Of a stretch of 64,000 nt of DNA, positions 51,501-64,000 are shown piece by piece. Under the pieces are notes generated by a model, which ran no database searches, was not told the DNA's origin, and saw nothing but the letters and a program-made list of their open reading frames with translations. This stretch comes from Glandiceps talaboti (taxonomy: Eukaryota > Hemichordata > Enteropneusta > Spengelidae), in the NCBI RefSeq assembly GCF_964340395.1, contig NC_135553.1, positions 11,300,001 to 11,364,000 of the forward strand. The letters run 5' to 3'. A program made the position numbers and the translations under genes. The first letter of the stretch is position 1; each line of letters opens with the position of its first letter.

Positions 51501-54500
51501 TTCGACTGTAGAGTATTGATGTATTGGAAGGTTTTTTTATATTGAAGTGACAGAAACGTTATAATGTGTGATTAGTTATGTATTCATTGCCTCAAATGTC
51601 AATACTCGATCGATGGTAAACAGTAATGCAGAAATTGTACTCTCGGCAATTTCATACACTTATTATATGGCAACGATGGGCACTTGTAGATGTCTATTAA
51701 CCCGAGGGCTGATATGCAGCAACTATTCCCGAGGCTTTCGCAACTATTCCCAAGGCTTTCGGTTAACAGCTGCGACATAACAGCACTAGGGGGGGGGGGT
51801 GAGGTGACGCGACGTCTAGTAGTGCCCGAATAAGGCCAGGCAATAAGTGTTTTTTAGCTCATCACAAAGAACATTCTTTCCATAGTCAAAACAAATCACC
51901 GACAGGACTTCTGTGCTACACGAAATGTGTCATAGAAAAATAATATACAAATGGTACCTCGCTCTATGCAAATATGGGTTACTATGGGTCAATAGTCAAT
52001 AACACGTGACACTATCTAAACCAATTACTGAAGACTATGAAAATGACGTGATATAACATGAAATACGCAATGTACATCCATTTCCGTTTTCATGAATCTA
52101 GTGTCATATCACTGTTAATAAAGCATATCATGATTTTTTTCATTTTGCATTTCTATAATAATAGACGTGTATATGTAGAACACATATCTTGTACACATTT
52201 TAGTCAAGTATTTCTGACACGACTTCAAATTCTGTTTTTGTAACGAGTCTTACACACAAAATACTGAGTATAGAGTTTCATTTTAAAAGTGTAATTATTC
52301 AAACTATTTTTGCATCAAAGTTTCATCAAAAATATGTAAATATAGCAATTAAAGCGAAGCTACTGAATAAAAAGAATCACGTGTAAAACCACTTGACTTA
52401 TGAACTTCTAGCAAAGGTTGTGCCAACGATAACATATCGTAAGGAATATAAACACTGATACAGTTAATAGCACAATTTGGTACTATTTCTTTTGTATATA
52501 GTACGTTGTTTTTATGGTAACTCTTTGTAAGATGCCGACTTCCGCACAATGTGCTCTTATTCAAATTAGCCTCAGAGGTTTATCAAATAAAGGAGAAATT
52601 AAAAGCAAAAACCAGTACAGGAAAGATTACATAAAGGTCTTTAAAGAGGCCCATGGGTGACAAGCCGATCGTGATAAGACGGGCATTAATGTACAAGGAC
52701 TCCTTTGGGATACCATCCTTTTATACCGTCTAATAGCAGTAAAAACGTAATTGCATATGAAAATATTCACGTTTCGCTTACTTTCCGTGGTTTTGTAGAC
52801 TTGCATTTATACTATGTCATCGCTGTGAGCATATTTTAACTTGACAGAATATGTTTTAACAACATGGTTATGCTCCGTATGTATGAATAACTCAATATTT
52901 TGACAGGGGAGCAGCGCACACGTTATATACATATTTCTGATATTGTTCATCATGAAGATTGACAAGAGCTAATGACGGTACAACGTACGTGGCGCCTACC
53001 TGTATTGACTGTCTTAGAAGGCCAACATGCCTGATGAGTGTATAAAGGTCATATCAGTCTTCGAGTGGTACAGGTTTATTAAGCCAAGTTGTCACATTCA
53101 ATGCACGTCATCGATATGTAAACAAAATAGAAGTGGCTAGGCGTAAAATTGAATTGACAGGACTGAATTACTTATGCATAAAGAAAATATATTAGCTTAT
53201 TACATCATTTTTTTATTATCATTAGTCTTTATTTTGGTCGTCAGAGAAACCCAAAGGATAATAAGTCCTCAAGTAAAAGTAATCAAAACTAAAAATTACG
53301 TTTTCAACCTAGTTAAACACCATACGTATTTCTTACGTATTTCATAAATGTCATGTAATTCTTCATGACGTTTTGCCGTTAGCTACGTAACCACATACTC
53401 AATCTGATTTCCACTTTGTTTATTTCATTTGTCAGTTTCATCATCTTTTTAATAAATTTTAATATGATATGCCACGAAAGCATGACTGTGCATTTTCATG
53501 AAATATGAATATTTCTACCGTCTTAGAGAAGTTGTATTCGTGACGACATGACAAGTACGTACAATTTTCCTCAAAACAGGCAATACACAGATACAAACCC
53601 CTCATACAAACTGAATGGCTAAGCGCGAAATGTCACTGTTTCGATAATCAGTAAAATAGAAGCTAACACGACAATATATGAATACTGGCATCACGTCAGT
53701 TTTATGAAATAACCTTATGGATGAGAATTGGGTTTTCACTTTTCTTTTATTTGGCATTTTATTTGTCTATGACGTTTTTCTACTTGAACAAAGAACAACC
53801 ATGAGAAACAACATATATCAAGTCCTTGCTCATAACTAAATACATTGCAAAAAATGTTTGAAAACATGTCATAAGTTTAACCTTAAGCAAGCTTACAGTT
53901 GTTATTGCACGTACAACAACAAAATCTTTTCACACGTTTTAGCTGTTTTCCTATTTATTGAGTTACAGACATGAAATTTGTCGACGTTCTTTCACATGGG
54001 TTTTTTAACAGGAAAACATGATAAAATAGTTTCATTCACTGTGTAGAATTCTCAACGAAAGCATATTTCATCCATTAACAGTGTAATACAATTTAGGAGA
54101 CTTCAATTATTTTTCGACGACTGATAGCCTTCTCGCCCTTGGGAATGTTGATATAACCTAATAATTGACATGAAGAAAATCTAAAAATCAACTCGTATAA
54201 CTTCGTTATAGTACAGCTGCTCGATCGCCAGTTTAGTGGATGCAACATGACGCTTTTGTGACAAACATCACTTATCGTGTCCTCGGCTTTACCTCAGAAA
54301 CAGTACCAGAGCAAGGTGTTCCCTTATATCCGTTAAACAGGCACAGAGCTATAACTATCAGTACCAAAGCTATTTATGCACAGTGGTGTTTCAATATGCG
54401 AAAAAGCGATAAACAGTGACTGACACAGACTTAGATGTGTCATAGTGAGTACTCGTGTCCACTCATTTATTTCTTATCCATATTACCACTGTATAGCATG

Positions 54501-57500
54501 TAATTTCTCGGTACCTGCAATAACATTTCATCTCACGATAAAGGGTCAAAATAGAACAAAATGATCAACTTATTCCCATGAATGTCTATTGTATTGCATG
54601 TGTAGCGCGTGGATCGGAAGTTTTGGTGTCGACCAAGAAAATCGAACAGTCATCATTTTTATGACACATCTAGGTGATAGAATTCAACTGCATGTACCTA
54701 GATTGTCGTCACATAAAATTAAAGGTTTTGACGACATTTTGTGGAATGGTGTTAATCATCCAAATGAATCTTTCTAAACGATGTGCAATTATTTGTCGCA
54801 ATGCAAACTTCCATCTATGGTTAGCCGCGATTCATGTTATATCAGCAAAATCGCTACACATGTTATACAGTAAGCCTTTGTTATTGGTTTATAGTATGTA
54901 GCCGAGTCATCAGTCATCCGGACACCCCATTTCCTGTATGCTCCTTCTATTGACATATGTTTTCAGTTTCGTGTACTTATCTGTCAACGTAGACGCGTAC
55001 ATAAAGAACATTAGTCTCCAGAATGTTCTCTGACCAAAACGCGATAATTAGTTTCACAATGAGGAGTTGTATGATACTCACTGGGACGAGAAAGGATTGC
55101 GTCTACCAGAATGGGTATCACTGAGTGTATCATCTAAACAGCTCTTTATGGAAATTTGAGTTTGATACCTTTCCAGGTGTCAAATCAAATATGACTGTTC
55201 ACATTTATATGTATATACCTGTGTTCGAATTGATTATTCGCGATAGCTTCAAACAGTTCCGCTGGTTGCTAATGGGCATAGCCAGAGGTCATACCAAAGT
55301 AGAGGACGAGACAATTAGTGGTTAGCTACATATGGAGATGGTTGATTGGAGAGTAGTCTGACCAAACAGCGGGAATGTTTATGCATTGTGGCTATTTTTC
55401 TGTGCGATTCGTCTGTCATGACAGCACTGTAGAGTTTAGAATAGAGTTGGACTTCAACGGATCGATGGATAGGAAAGTAGAATAAAACAAGAAGAACATG
55501 AAAGGAGAAGATTTTTTTTACATTATATGAAGATGTGAGCTTGAACCATATGACAAAACAGAACACAAAGTACGCCTTCATTTTAAAGGTTATAATATAA
55601 ATACAACAGTGACTATAGTTAAGCCGAAATAGAATGTCGTGTTGCTCGACAATAATAATGCCAATAAAGCTACGTTTTATCATTTGGTTTGACAAATATT
55701 TGAAACACTTTCTTATATCTTATATCGCCTTGCTCAACAAACACTCAACTGCATTTGGTATATGTTAATGTAGCGTGTGAATTATCAAAGGTAGCAAAAG
55801 CAATGTGAAGATTTTGTCAAGCTTTGGGACGTTTTGTTGCAGGTTAAATGGGAAGGGTGCATTTTCTAGTTTATCATCGAAATGTTTATGGAATTAATAG
55901 TAAAGGCATCATTTCCCTTTCATTGACGTCCTTAGATCTTGTAAAGTCTTGTACTTAAATCCTAAGCATTGCAATTGTTGCTGAATGGTAATGATTGATA
56001 TCGTGATTATAAACCAGTTCATTAAAATCAAACCAATATGTCAAAAACTTTGTTGCTATATCGATGAATACAGACATCTGTAGTCAGTGAACGTTAAGTG
56101 GGCTAACAAAAGATTGGATACAGTTACAATAACTCGTGTGTAATGGTTTGACATCTAAGGCTTTTGATTAAACACATATATCCAACTGTTTTGACAATTT
56201 CTTCAGTCAACTACTGCACTACATTATGTTATTATTCTGTGTCTCAAACAAGCACCATGACATCTAGGTATAGATCGCTCCGAGTGCACAAAACAGACAT
56301 CATCTTACGCCTCAATTCATCGAAGATTCGGGGGTAAATTGCGCATCTTAAGTGGCTTGAAGTTACTTGCTGTGAGAGGTAATTCGTTACGAATGACTTC
56401 TAGCTACTAGAGGGAAAGAAAAGAAATCTACGTGACACGTATAATCAACTCAAAGTGCATACAAATCAATATGAGAAGTTACTAATACTAAACATACATA
56501 CATGCAATGCATCATAAGTCAAATTACAAATATAGCCGCCATTCAGTCAATGTGATATCATCACCATCACCACTTGAATGTACGTTCATGCCTGTACAGT
56601 GCCCAGCCATAGCTGGTTTTTAAAAAAACAGTACAGTTTACATATTGATGAGTTTGAAATTTCTTAATTCTGGCAACATACATTGGGGAGAACATTTCAG
56701 GTCACAAGGGCAACACGACTATTCACAACGGAAAGGTTATGTCTGATGCTTAAGGTCACAGACAAGTTATTACTTGTCTGCTTTAAGAGAGCTAAAATAA
56801 AAACGATTCAACCCCATATCTTGCACTAGATGTTGAGGTACAGTCACGCAGGTGAGTTTAAGAGATATTATTATACCTACTGATTTATTTTTTGTTTTTA
56901 TTTTCTAGCAAATGTGATTTTATATTTTACATCATAAAAAAAATCTTCTAGTTTTGGTTATCTCTTTCAAAAGTGACACTTTACAAGTGAAAATACTGTA
57001 AAGCAATAATTATTGTTATCCAAGATTTTAGAAAAAGGGTTAATTAAAAATTAGTGAAATATCAAAAAAAAATAAGTTTAAGAATAAAAAAAACCCAATA
57101 GATCAGAAGGTGTTTTGTGTAAAGGAGGGTGTTTGATGCATGTCACCATTATTTGCTAATTTAAGATATGAACACCTTAAAGTTCAGGGCACAGCTGTCC
57201 CATGTCATGTAATGTGCCCCCGTGCAGCACTTGACATCAATTAACTGCTCACTGGAGTTTAAAAAAAGAAGAAGGGGGACACTGATATGGAAGACGTGAC
57301 TTGCATTTTGTATTTGCGCCATGAATGTGAAGATCCATCGAAAAATATTCTGCTATAATGATACAATGGGTACAATCATGTTGTAAAGGGTGTGTACGTT
57401 GTATAGAGCCCGAGATAGTATGTAGCTGAAGCATTCCACTGGAATTTACTGTGTTGGCGTGTTTCCGCTATATCGAAATGGACACATGATGATAAAATGA

Positions 57501-58744
57501 TCACTGAAATTGAACACAATTTTGTTTATAGCGGTTCTTGTGTGTTCACTACAGCTATACGCTTGGCTTGCCGGTGACTTGCAGTTTAATATGCATGACC
57601 CCAATCAAAGACGATTGCCCATTACTTTGACCCCCCCGCGTGTAGCACATGGTTTTTACTTATCATAGATGAAACCGCCTCTCTGGTTATTGATCTCCAA
57701 TACATAGGTTACTGAGGTTACATCAATTAGCGTCATAGAAAATACAATTAGGAGAAAAGCTATATTGTAACAACCCTGTACATTAATTTAGAAATTAGAC
57801 TTGATTAAATTAGGCGAGTGAACGACTTTCCGCACATACACAAAGGCATACTTGGATCCTTGCCATGGTTTATTCTCAATTGATAACAGCTAGTGAAAAT
57901 TACATTACGACGTAGCACACATCTATATTGCTGCATAATTGATTGACTTTCACTCCTCCTGTCAGTTTTTACTTCCAGAAAGGCAAACGTAGTATGCTTG
58001 TGAAACATTGAAAAGCTATCGACTCGGGCTATAGATGTACCTTATTACATTAGAAAGACATTAAATTCAGAGTTACCAAAGTCCCTTTTATCTAATCATG
58101 CTGACTAAAGTTAAATAGAATGAATTGTGTGTAACCCTTTCAAGTTAAATGCTTGAAATGTAAGGAGGCGAGAATTTCCGAGTTTATGCATTCTTCTTGT
58201 AGCGCCAAATTAAATTTGGATATGTTGAGTGCTGAATATGTGAAAGAAATATAGTTATAATCATATAGAGGCATGACAATATGTAGCAAATTGACAGGGT
58301 ACGTTAAAAAAGGAGGTGTCACGAATCGTGTTTGATAATTATGCTGCAGCTGATGACATAGCTGTCAGTCACTAGCGTCAGTGTACCGGATTTCTTTCTA
58401 CTCAACAGTTTCTGAGATTTCCATCAAAGACTGGAATCCATCGTTAAATTATTTAATTTCCGGAGACAAAATATTGACCCAATAAAAGGTTATTCGAAAA
58501 CGGGTATAAAACGATGCAAATACTAATTACATGAATTAAATTGTAAATCTTGATATAAGAGAGAACAATGTAAATAAATATTAGACATAATGAACTATAA
58601 CCCTAACCTGGAATGACGATCACATACAAAATATAAGAACTATAGTTAGCATGGGAATTAGAAAAAATCGAACATCTCGTGGTAAATATAGTTTTCAACA
58701 AAGTCTGCAATAGATCGTAATAGAAGAAAAGTTGAACTATTTTT
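48596..58744. other. AT-rich non-coding sequence
   Basis: About 10 kb without a supportable gene. Small local duplications occur: GTCTGGATATATCCTTGG twice at 49556-49605 and GCAACTATTCCC.AGGCTTTCG twice at 51717-51758. A G10 run lies near 51790. A 126-codon minus-strand frame (55315-55695) has no family features. Confidence 0.45.
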
Positions 58745-58950
58745 GAATGAATGAAAGAATGAATGAATGAATGAATGAATGAATGTTCTCGTGTGTTTAT
58801 CCACTCACTCACTCGCTTGCTCACTCACTCACTCACTCACTCACTCACTCACTCATTCATTCACTCATTCATCCACCCACCCACTAACCGACGAACGGAC
58901 TGACTGACCGACCGACAGACTGACCAAAAGACGCACGCACGCACTCACTC
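58745..58950 (+). repeat. (GAAT)n and (CACT)n microsatellites
   Basis: GAAT repeats (58745-58784), a short spacer, then CACT/CATT repeats (58802-58884), decaying into CCGA/CTGA units and a final CACG/CACT block. Confidence 0.95.
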
Positions 58951-59862
58951 ACTGAACTTACTCACATAACAAGCACTTGTTGAGATAAATCTCTCCAAAT
59001 GCAATTTAAGACAATTCAAATATCTCTATTAGGAGATCTAGAAAGTGGGTACAAGTACGAAACAGCAATTACTTCCAATTGGCCTTACATTCTTGAGGAA
59101 TTAATCTTGATTACATTTAATATGTAACTCAGATCCTAGCAAAACATGGTTTCATTATTGGATTTCCTTGTTTAATTAAACAAATACTGTATACCGAGAA
59201 TAACAAAACACGAAGAACTAACATGGTATAGTTAAAAGCACACGCGGAATAATGTAATAACGTTGTACTTCAATTCATGGACGTATTTTCTTTCGAAAGG
59301 TTAGTAGATATTGTGATGATGTGATTACTACATCCCAAATGACGGTAACTTTGTTCTATAAGTCGCCTACATTGATACTTCTGATTTGGAGTCTCGTAAA
59401 AAAAGGATGACTACGTGTACAATTACAATGTGTATAGCTTCAATTAATAAAAAAAAGATGTCAAACCTATCAATACACAGCCAAGTATTCTGATTGCATG
59501 GATTATCTTTGTACACATTAAAGGGCAGACAGTAAGCTACGTCAACATGCTTAATTATAACAGTGTCCAGTCCATACATGCAGTCTAATAGCTACGCTGT
59601 AGAATCGTTCGATACTATTGTCAATTGTTTGTAGTTGATAAAATACCAGACTTTGGCTGGAAACTCATGTTTACTACATTGGATGACGGGTCTTTTATTA
59701 ATTAAATCAACCTTGAAAGGCTGGCTGGTCACTTTGACGCTTTCTACAGCATAACTATATATGATTGGATGCAACCAAATCTGGTCGCACTTTGCATGAT
59801 ATTGGGCTGTTTATACTCTTGGCTTGGAAGCATGACAGAGCTGAACAAGTTGACATATCTTG

Positions 59863-59864
<2 letters not shown>
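58951..59864. other. Non-coding, nothing recognised
   Basis: AT-rich sequence between two repeat regions without supportable features. Confidence 0.4.
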
Positions 59865-59924
<60 letters not shown>

Positions 59925-59952
59925 CTCGGTGAATATCAATATATATATACAT

Positions 59953-60034
<82 letters not shown>
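59865..60034. repeat. Two (TA)n arrays
   Basis: TA arrays at 59865-59923 and about 59961-60034, separated by a 37-bp segment that includes a CATA block. Confidence 0.95.
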
Positions 60035-60036
<2 letters not shown>

Positions 60037-60162
60037 GACTGGATGTAGATAAAACCACATAAAAGTGCTCAATACAGGTAGTAGAGCGAATTATATATAG
60101 GTTTTGAAAATTTGAACCAAATTATATGCTATAGACCCTACAGAACTGTTTCGTGAGGTGCG

Positions 60163-60388
60163 TAGTAAGTATGTATGGTTTCTTAAGGATAAAGAAATTG
60201 ATTACGACATCACATGGAAAATTATCGCACGCGCGCGACCGTACAACAGCTCCAGTCAGAGATGTAATCTCTGCATAACTGAAAAGTATATTATAATTTG
60301 TCAACCTCATCGTTGCACTCTAAATAAACGGAATGAACTTGTGTCGTCGTGTAGGCATAGACATAAATCATTATTGCAGAACAATTAA
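60163..60388 (+). pseudogene. C-terminal remnant of a Penelope-like (GIY-YIG type) retroelement protein
   Basis: About 74 residues, beginning near SKYVWFLKDKEIDY, then ITWKIIARARPY, a zinc-finger-like pair QRCNLC with ITEKYIII, and LNKRNELVSSCRHRHKSLL before TAA. This order (W-x-LK, I-x-W-x-I, CNLC, EK..I, LN.R.E, CRH..K) matches what I know of the end of the endonuclease region in Penelope-type polyproteins. The GIY and YIG motifs themselves and the reverse transcriptase would lie upstream and are missing. The frame is intact up to its stop but starts at the inversion junction, so it cannot make a working enzyme. No alignment was run. Confidence 0.6.
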
Positions 60389-60473
60389 CTATGCTAATGC
60401 GCTATGTTACTAGGTGGATATTCCCTGTTAGGAACTTTAGAATAATAGAATTTAACGGTAAGGATACGCAGAT

Positions 60474-60551
60474 ATTATATTCCATTCTACCCCTGATGAG
60501 TGAGGACTACGCACCTCACGAAACAGTTCTGTAGGGTCTATAGCATATAAT
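60474..60551 (+). ncRNA. Type I hammerhead ribozyme
   Basis: All core elements are in order. CTGATGA is at 60493-60499. Stem II is GTGAGG (60500-60505) with CCTCAC (60514-60519), 6 perfect pairs around an 8-base loop. GAAA follows at 60520-60523. Stem III is CAG/CTG around TT, closed by the core A60523-T60532 pair. The predicted cut is after A60533 (site GTA). Stem I is ACCC (60489-60492) with GGGT (60534-60537), then an 8/7 internal loop, then ATTATAT (60474-60480) with ATATAAT (60545-60551). Stem I opens to the flanks, which makes it type I, the kind reported in Penelope-like elements. No core base is missing. Confidence 0.87.
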
Positions 60552-60570
60552 TTGGTTCAAATTTTCAAAA

Positions 60571-60684
<114 letters not shown>

Positions 60685-60732
60685 GGTGTTATCGTGAGAA
60701 TATTTGTATTCATTAATGAGAAACGTTCTTGG

Positions 60733-61060
60733 CGTCATGATGGGCGAGTGGCCGGTTTGGAATCTGCAGGTTCGAGCCCCATCGCCGGCGTTTGTTTCTG
60801 AGTAGCTAAAGTCCTTGGGCAAGATTTGAACCACCAGTCCACCTAGATGTATACTTAGGGACCTGGTAAGATAGAGGTTGCAATGTGAATGCCTGAATCT
60901 TATGCGCTTATAAAGGGTGCAATGGATAATATGCTCCCCAGGGAGTTTAGGAAGTATAAAGGGCCGTTGTGCCCATATAGATCCGAGCCAGAGGTAATAC
61001 TTGTAAAGCGCTTTGAGCACGGGGTGGGAACATTATTATAAACGTGCTTCCATCATCATT
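60733..61060 (+). mobile_element. tRNA-derived SINE
   Basis: The head has pol III promoter boxes: an A-box-like TGGGCGAGTGG (60741-60751) with one mismatch, and a perfect B box GGTTCGAGCCC (60769-60779). The body has CCTTGGGCAAGATTTGAACC, CACCTAGATGTAT and GGACCTGGTAAGAT, then a 3' part with GTAAAGCGCTTTGAGCAC and an ATC-type tail (about 61050-61060). I know this body and the GCGCTTTGAGCAC end from SINEs of several marine invertebrate groups. The A-to-B spacing is a little short. No clear target-site duplication was found, so the ends are approximate. Confidence 0.8.
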
Positions 61061-63040
<1,980 letters not shown>

Positions 63041-64000
63041 GGGTAGAAGAAAATCAAGTAGGTTTTTTTCGTCTCTTAGGTTGAAAGGCTAAAGGTTAAT
63101 GAGTAGACTTCTCACTTGCCGAGTGACACGTGTCTGATTCTTTAACATTAAAAAACAACTATTCAAACAAGAAATCCCTCAAGAGAAGACCGATCGTAAT
63201 TGTTCCAACTGTTTTAATAGATCGCATGATCAGTCACACAAGAGCATGTTTCACTCTTAAACGGCAACAGTCATTCGTGGCGAAGTTGTTGTCGATTTGT
63301 CCAATTGAAGTTTTCTCGTTACAATGCTAAGCAAGATGCTTGGATCGTGTGTGTGTGATCCCTGGGAAACCTTATAACTCTCTGATAAAGCAGAATAACG
63401 ACCATCATTAGGAGTTATGGCAAGATAGGATACCATGTGTCCTGCATATTTATTTTGTAACACTGGCAATATAAAACATGTGCAAAAATCATTACTTTTT
63501 CACTACATTCATACAGCCTTACATCTTAAGATTAGCAACACCTGAGATTATATATTATATATTGTATGTTTGTATTACAATAGAGTGCATGATCATTGCT
63601 AAATTTTACTATTTCTATTTTTAGTATGCGAAATCTGTAAAAAAGATAAAATAGAAAAAAAAGAAAATGTCATTATGATACGTGATGTGAATCGAGTAAT
63701 GGCTATACAATCTGATTTTAAAGAGAAGCCATGCTTGATAACAAGGTGTGCAGGTAAAAGAGAGCGAAATGAGAGTAATCATTCCTGTATGTCTCAGTGC
63801 ACGATATATAGTCTAACAAAACCTATAATACTGGGACATGGAAGGAAAGGAAATTATGGAGTCTAACTACATATTATGTAGGAAAAACTAACGATTTAGT
63901 AAAGGATAAAACATGTTAATAAATTATCACTAACTTATGAGTTTGAAATCCTAGATTGTCGACGTTATTAGCTAGTTCTGATTGGAGAAATACGTAAAAG
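63041..64000. other. Non-coding, nothing recognised
   Basis: Short open frames only, with no splice or motif support. Confidence 0.4.

Noticed and set aside
53028-53060. CTGATGAG resembling a second hammerhead core
   Set aside because: No stem II and no GAAA follow at a suitable distance.
55315-55695. 126-codon minus-strand frame with a hydrophobic stretch
   Set aside because: Hydrophobic runs are common in AT-rich translations. No start context, splice sites or family motif. A frame of this length is not surprising in 64 kb of such sequence.

Overview
The window looks like gene-poor nuclear DNA from a marine invertebrate animal. It is AT-rich, has no bacterial-style packed genes, and carries many long simple repeats of CATA, CAGA, GA, TA and ATTT type. 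It also holds a tRNA-derived SINE and the end of a Penelope-like retroelement with a hammerhead ribozyme. I cannot name the phylum from the sequence alone; echinoderm, hemichordate, mollusc and other lophotrochozoan sources all remain possible.

Only two protein-coding genes are convincing. They are paralogues on the + strand, 29 kb apart (17914-18303 and 47339-47722). Each encodes a ~128-residue two-pass membrane protein in a single coding exon. Each has an in-frame stop just upstream of its ATG and a good splice acceptor 73 bases upstream, so both probably have a 5' UTR intron. Their membrane cores are 59/71 identical, yet most shared amino acids use different codons. That points to an old duplication under strong protein-level constraint. 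I do not recognise the family with certainty. One further possible terminal exon lies on the - strand at 41800-42034 (weak).

Region by region: 1-1.4 kb holds a diverged direct repeat pair, each copy with the same full match to the CTCF core motif. 3-7.2 kb is rich in AAC, CATA, GA and CAGA arrays. 11.1-11.3 kb is a foldback element. 12.5-14.8 kb has more arrays and a 98/104-bp tandem duplication. 17.8-19.3 kb holds gene 1 followed by a MITE-like inverted-repeat element with ~78-bp internal repeats. 29.75-30.65 kb is a degenerate ~145-bp tandem repeat. 30.9-36.3 kb has more microsatellites and a duplicated CTGT block. 47.3 kb holds gene 2. 58.7-63.0 kb is the mobile-element-rich end, with TA arrays, the Penelope-like fragment and its ribozyme, a SINE, and a second sequence resembling the Penelope flank. 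The long stretches between are AT-rich and I see no supportable gene in them.

The most interesting item is at 60092-60580: a 5'-truncated Penelope-like 3' end whose last 74 bp is repeated in perfect inverted orientation at its 5' side, with an apparently intact type I hammerhead ribozyme in the sense copy. No database search was possible. Family names rest on motif recognition.
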